A stretch of 32,286 nucleotides of DNA from an uncultured Clostridia bacterium (GTDB taxonomy: Bacteria > Bacillota > Clostridia > Christensenellales > CAG-138). Below the pieces are notes generated by a model that was not told the DNA's origin, made no database searches, and saw nothing but the letters and a program-made list of their open reading frames with translations. The DNA is taken from the NCBI GenBank assembly GCA_905235205.1, contig CAJOKM010000007.1, positions 1 to 32,286 on the forward strand, written 5' to 3'. A program made the translations under genes and the position numbers. This document shows positions 32,190 through 32,286 of the stretch, piece after piece; position 1 is the first letter of the stretch, and each line of letters begins with the position of its first letter.

Positions 32190-32286
32190 ATGAAACTTGC
32201 AGTTGACGTGATGGGCGGGGACAACGCGCCCCAAGCGGTGCTGGACGGTGTTCTGGCATTTTTGCAGGAACCGGAATCGGACGGCG
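32190..32286 (+). CDS. plsX: Phosphate acyltransferase PlsX (3' truncated by window edge)
   Basis: Only the first 32 codons are present. The sequence opens MKLAVDVMGGDNAPQAVLDG, the hallmark N-terminus of PlsX, which converts acyl-ACP to acyl-phosphate for phospholipid synthesis. The ATG at 32190 is five bases after GAGAGGT; the overlapping ATG at 32186 is out of frame. It normally belongs to a DUF177-rpmF-plsX-fab cluster, which here is split by the Nudix and channel genes. Confidence 0.92.
   Translation, partial: MKLAVDVMGGDNAPQAVLDGVLAFLQEPESDG

Overview
The window looks like chromosomal core sequence from a GC-rich anaerobic member of the Clostridia (Bacillota). This is inferred from the gene order rimP-nusA-rnpM-rplGA-infB-rbfA-nrnA-truB-ribF-rpsO-pnp, the SepF/YggS/DivIVA division cluster, strong AGGAGG ribosome-binding sites, frequent GTG/TTG starts and sigma-A type promoters with 17-18 bp spacers, plus a sodium-pumping oxaloacetate decarboxylase. 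By eye most coding DNA is 55-60% GC. Nothing in the window is clearly a phage, IS element, CRISPR array or tRNA.

Layout. 1-500: 3' part of an RluB-type pseudouridine synthase. 589-5902: nucleoside ABC importer made of a BMP-family lipoprotein, a tandem ATPase and two permeases, with a strongly structured gap between the lipoprotein and the ATPase. 5912-8271 (minus strand): adenine deaminase followed by an unrecognised small protein; this block converges on the importer and together they suggest purine scavenging. 8275-9386 (minus): a DUF421/DUF4363 membrane-protein pair. 9596-13600 (plus): oxaloacetate decarboxylase gamma, separate biotin carrier, beta and alpha subunits, with a CDP-alcohol phosphatidyltransferase directly attached. 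13604-21411: the nusA-infB translation/RNA operon, opened by a good promoter and an attenuator-like hairpin before rimP. 21386-24018: rpsO with a foldable leader, then pnp. 24038-29915: M16 peptidase, HlyD-like envelope protein, YggS, SepF, a short DivIVA-domain protein and a YgiQ radical-SAM protein, mostly overlapping or closely spaced. 29890-30649: DUF177 protein and ribosomal protein L32. 30769-32082: a Nudix hydrolase and a voltage-gated-type potassium channel of clearly lower GC, sitting between rpmF and plsX. 32107-end: promoter and first codons of plsX.

Most genes are recognisable housekeeping or metabolic functions, and I did not find a clear new multi-gene system. The points that deserve most attention are the folded RNA-like region at 1956-2097, the hairpin before the nusA operon, the rpsO leader, the unrecognised protein coupled to adenine deaminase, and the low-GC channel gene inserted in the otherwise conserved DUF177-rpmF-plsX neighbourhood.
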